64,000 nucleotides of DNA, taken from NCBI GenBank assembly GCA_965204465.1, contig OZ241995.1:434001-498000 (forward strand), given 5' to 3'. The notes under the pieces are model-generated. The model was not told where the DNA came from and searched no databases. It was given only the letters and a program-made list of their open reading frames with translations. This document shows, piece by piece, positions 63,587 through 64,000 of the stretch (position 1 is the stretch's first letter; each line of letters opens with the position of its first letter). This stretch comes from CBDBES01 sp965204465. Its GTDB lineage: Bacteria; Spirochaetota; Leptospiria; Turneriellales; CBDBES01. Made by a program: the position numbers and the translations under genes.

Positions 63587-64000
63587 ATGATCAAAAAATT
63601 ATCTATATTATTTTTTTTATGCACAAACGTGTCCATTATTTCCTCTGAATATTTATTGGTGCCAATGGATGATCATCAAAGAAATCATTTAAGATCGTAT
63701 GGTTTGGTATATAAAGTTATTTCTTCGGGGCAAAAGGCTTCTGTTCTCTTAAACTATAGGGGGGGGGCTTTTTTAATCCCTAAAAATAAAATTTTTATTC
63801 GAATGGCGAATATCATGGGAGTAAGTTGGAGCTTATTTACTCTACGAGAGGAAAAAAAAATAAAAAAGATCATAGAAACTCAAAATATAAATCGGCTTGA
63901 GCTGGAAAAGGCTCCTAAAATTGCCATTTATAAGCCTCCTACTTCAGAACCATGGGATGATGCGGTTACGACCGCCTTGGATTATTCTCAAATACCCTAT
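63587..64000 (+). CDS. Partial gene, exported protein with LLNYRGGAFL motif (Bacteroidetes 'AsnB-like' family)
   Basis: The 5' 138 codons of a gene that runs off the window. The start MIKKLSILFFLCTNVSIISS is a signal peptide. The mature sequence (LLVPMDDHQRNHLRSYGLVY, VLLNYRGGAFLIP) resembles a family often labelled asparagine synthetase B in Bacteroidetes and some spirochaetes, although it lacks the usual amidotransferase features here; the name should not be taken as function. The codons for Arg-Gly-Gly lie in a nine-G tract (63759-63767), so slippage would truncate the protein near residue 60. It follows lolA closely. Confidence 0.7.
   Translation, partial: MIKKLSILFFLCTNVSIISSEYLLVPMDDHQRNHLRSYGLVYKVISSGQKASVLLNYRGGAFLIPKNKIFIRMANIMGVSWSLFTLREEKKIKKIIETQNINRLELEKAPKIAIYKPPTSEPWDDAVTTALDYSQIPY
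63759..63767. repeat. Nine-G tract inside the last gene
   Basis: Nine consecutive G encode Arg-Gly-Gly in the LNYRGGAF motif. Neighbouring codons are AT-rich, so the unbroken GGG codons are not explained by overall codon use, although the Gly-Gly pair itself looks conserved. A change of one base would shift the frame. Confidence 0.6.

Noticed and set aside
1..64000. CRISPR arrays, tRNA or rRNA genes
   Set aside because: No regularly spaced direct repeats, no CCA-ended cloverleaf patterns and no conserved rRNA text were seen in the intergenic regions.

Overview
ORGANISM. The window is AT-rich bacterial chromosome from a spirochaete, most likely in or near the Leptospirales. The best evidence is two tandem flagellin core genes with spirochaetal FlaB signatures (for example WFHIGPNMHQRERAYIGTMT-type text). 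An flhB-flhA-flhF block, many lipoproteins with relaxed lipoboxes, a DUF2225 protein beside a GspC-like gene, and a split NAD synthetase fit the same picture. The species cannot be named from the sequence alone. LAYOUT. 1-6.5 kb: trpF and mutS on the plus strand; sucC-sucD, a small hypothetical gene and a TM2 protein on the minus strand. 6.5-6.9 kb: the decayed 3' end of an IS transposase and a probable IS end. 7-18.2 kb: a tightly packed plus-strand run of a pterin dehydratase, a SurA-N/SH3 lipoprotein, bactofilin, recJ, lon, two CorC/HlyC paralogues, menA and a Fis-type regulator. 18.4-21.3 kb: a large repeat-rich surface lipoprotein (six InlB-like B-repeats) with a nine-C tract just upstream. 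21.6-25.4 kb: a five-gene operon (amidohydrolase half and synthetase half of NAD synthetase, an AlkB-like dioxygenase, thiG, a GHKL kinase). 25.4-31.1 kb: trpC with a polytopic membrane protein, DUF2225, gspC-like and pcnB. 31.3-37.6 kb: a six-gene operon (membrane protein, carA, RDD protein, ispH, a TPR protein and a caspase/CHAT-like protein). 38-40 kb: tandem flaB genes with good terminators. 40-45.1 kb: rnr, a lipoprotein, trpA and rpmE (type B). 45.3-49.5 kb: a complete CUT1 sugar ABC transporter with an operator-like palindrome in its leader. 49.6-53.3 kb (minus): a dipeptide epimerase and a fused fatty-acid-hydroxylase/GH3 ligase behind a good promoter. 53.6-58 kb: a metallo-beta-lactamase-fold lipoprotein, an LtaS-like sulfatase and a GT4 glycosyltransferase joined at a poly-C tract. 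58.2-62.8 kb (minus): flhF, flhA and flhB. 62.8-64 kb: divergent promoters, lolA and the start of a partial gene containing a nine-G tract. HOW IT FITS TOGETHER. Most of the window is housekeeping (tryptophan genes dispersed at three loci, TCA, DNA repair, proteolysis, NAD, isoprenoid, pyrimidine) plus motility. The accessory interest lies in four places. First, the hydroxylase-GH3 fusion plus epimerase looks like a small biosynthetic operon for an amide-linked lipid or peptide product. Second, a secreted or anchored TPR protein is paired with a His/Cys caspase-like protein. Third, long G/C homopolymers in an AT-rich genome sit at surface-related genes and suggest phase variation. Fourth, a 37-bp intergenic repeat occurs four times in one orientation, repeatedly next to a terminal sequence that also ends the transposase relic. 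No tRNA, rRNA, CRISPR array or intact mobile element was seen.
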